Positions 29,208 to 30,121 of a stretch of 30,121 nt of DNA are shown piece by piece. The DNA lies in NCBI GenBank assembly GCA_049999725.1, contig JBNGIS010019765.1, forward strand, positions 1 through 30,121, given 5' to 3'. Under the pieces are notes generated by a model. That model saw nothing but the letters and a program-made list of their open reading frames with translations, was not told the DNA's origin and ran no database searches. How positions within the stretch are numbered: the stretch's first letter is position 1; each line of letters begins with the position of its first letter. A program made the translations under genes and the position numbers. Origin of the DNA: Haplomitrium mnioides (Eukaryota > Marchantiophyta > Haplomitriopsida > Calobryales).

Positions 29208-29307
29208 NNNNNNNNNNNNNNNNNNNNNNNNNNNNNNNNNNNNNNNNNNNNNNNNNNNNNNNNNNNNNNNNNNNNNNNNNNNNNNNNNNNNNNNNNNNNN
29301 NNNNNNN
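29208..29307. other. assembly gap, 100 N
   Basis: Exactly 100 N. It begins inside the LTR tandem array of about 48 bp units, so collapsed repeats are a likely cause. The true size is unknown. Confidence 0.99.
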
Positions 29308-29906
29308 ACAATTCTAAGCGCAAAAGTTTAAATACACGTTCAAAGAAACTATTTTGAAATATGTTTGATTATACCAACTTGAGGCGCACGTACACATGGT
29401 GTTCTTTCAAACTTTTTTGTTGGAAAAATATTACAAAACACAAGGAAAAAGCCTAACGAGACTAGAAGTCAAGGGAATGAGTTTACAATGGTAAACAAAA
29501 AAACAAACAAAAAGAAACATTGCATCAATTTAGGAGGTTCAATTAAAACGTCAAGAAGAAAGGAAGCTTTCAAATTAAGTTGAAAATCCATGCAAGCAAA
29601 AGTGAATGTAGACTTTCAAAAAGGTTCCAGCAATTAAAAATATTTCACATTTCAACGCAGCATTTACAGAAACGTATCATAGTTCTAAATAAAAAAGGTA
29701 GTAGCTAAGGAGATTGCATTAAGATTGTAAACAAGAAATGTGTTCAAGTTTTAGACTTGATTCAAGCAAACAAAGGTCTCAAGATCTACGAAAGAGTCTA
29801 GAACCTGTGTACAAATAAAGTTGTAAGCGATTGTCTTTAAATGAAGAAGCATAAAGATTATGCAGGAGAAGTAGAACTTTTGGAAGGCGTGGACTGCCGA
29901 GCCAAT
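29308..29906. other. AT-rich stretch without recognised gene
   Basis: About 600 bp of AT-rich sequence after the gap. No LTR similarity, coding motif or RNA gene was recognised on either strand. Confidence 0.55.
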
Positions 29907-30121
29907 GTCTATGCGTGCATAGGAATCCAAGCTCAACATGTGAACACTCCACTTCAAAGACTAGGCGCGCTAAGGAATCTAAGCTCAACAGGTGAACACT
30001 CCACCCCAAAGTCCATGCGCGCATAGGAATCCGAACTCACCAACTGAACACTCCGCCTGAAACTCGAAGTGTGTCTAGGAATCCGAACTCACCATCTGAA
30101 CACTCCACCCCAAAGTCTATG
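29907..30121. repeat. array D: 52-bp tandem repeat with palindromic core, more than 4 copies, continues past the window
   Basis: Units start at 29907, 29959, 30011, 30063 and 30115, exactly 52 bp apart. Each opens with GTCYATGCGCGCATAGGAAT (palindromic core), then CCRAACTCAMC, then TGAACACTCCACCCCAAA. The array is cut by the window end. Confidence 0.95.

Overview
The window looks like nuclear DNA of a land plant with a large, repeat-rich genome. The reasons are two Ty3/Gypsy LTR retrotransposons with plant-type pol motifs, GT-AG introns with T-rich acceptors, AT-rich intergenic DNA and heavy C-to-T/G-to-A decay. A gymnosperm or other non-angiosperm plant is my guess, not something shown. I see no bacterial or organellar genes, no tRNA or rRNA, and no intact protein-coding gene. 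Two 100-base N runs (21096-21195, 29208-29307) are assembly gaps.

Layout. (1) 1-8093: Ty3/Gypsy element 1. It has a partial 5' LTR (1-702), a protease remnant, a decayed RT-RNase H-integrase frame, a 24-bp tandem repeat, a polypurine tract and a 3' LTR (5278-8093). Its gag is missing. (2) 8094-14193 plus 24484-27082: the older host locus. On the minus strand it carries a multi-exon pseudogene that I read as a ParB/sulfiredoxin-like domain followed by a DNA methyltransferase-like domain. Two of its introns are mostly made of 24-bp palindromic tandem arrays. On the plus strand, head to head with it, lies a second decayed gene of an uncharacterised repeated family. (3) 14194-24483: Ty3/Gypsy element 2, inserted into a coding exon of the minus-strand gene, with near-identical 5-bp target duplications. 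Its LTRs (3.5-3.6 kb) are longer than its 3.1-kb interior. It keeps gag, zinc knuckles and protease but has no RT, RNase H or integrase. (4) 27083-29207: fragments of related LTRs in opposite orientations. (5) 29308-30121: AT-rich DNA ending in a 52-bp tandem array.

How the parts relate. The two retroelements belong to one family (LTRs start TGTCAGCC and end TGACA or CGACA; shared protease region; same polypurine context). They have lost complementary halves: element 1 has pol but no gag, and element 2 has gag but no pol. The most unusual signal is a 16-20 bp palindrome of the form CCATGCGCGCATGG. It recurs as the core of at least four separate tandem arrays with different unit lengths (about 24, 24, 30 and 52 bp), three of them in introns or leader regions of the two host-locus genes.
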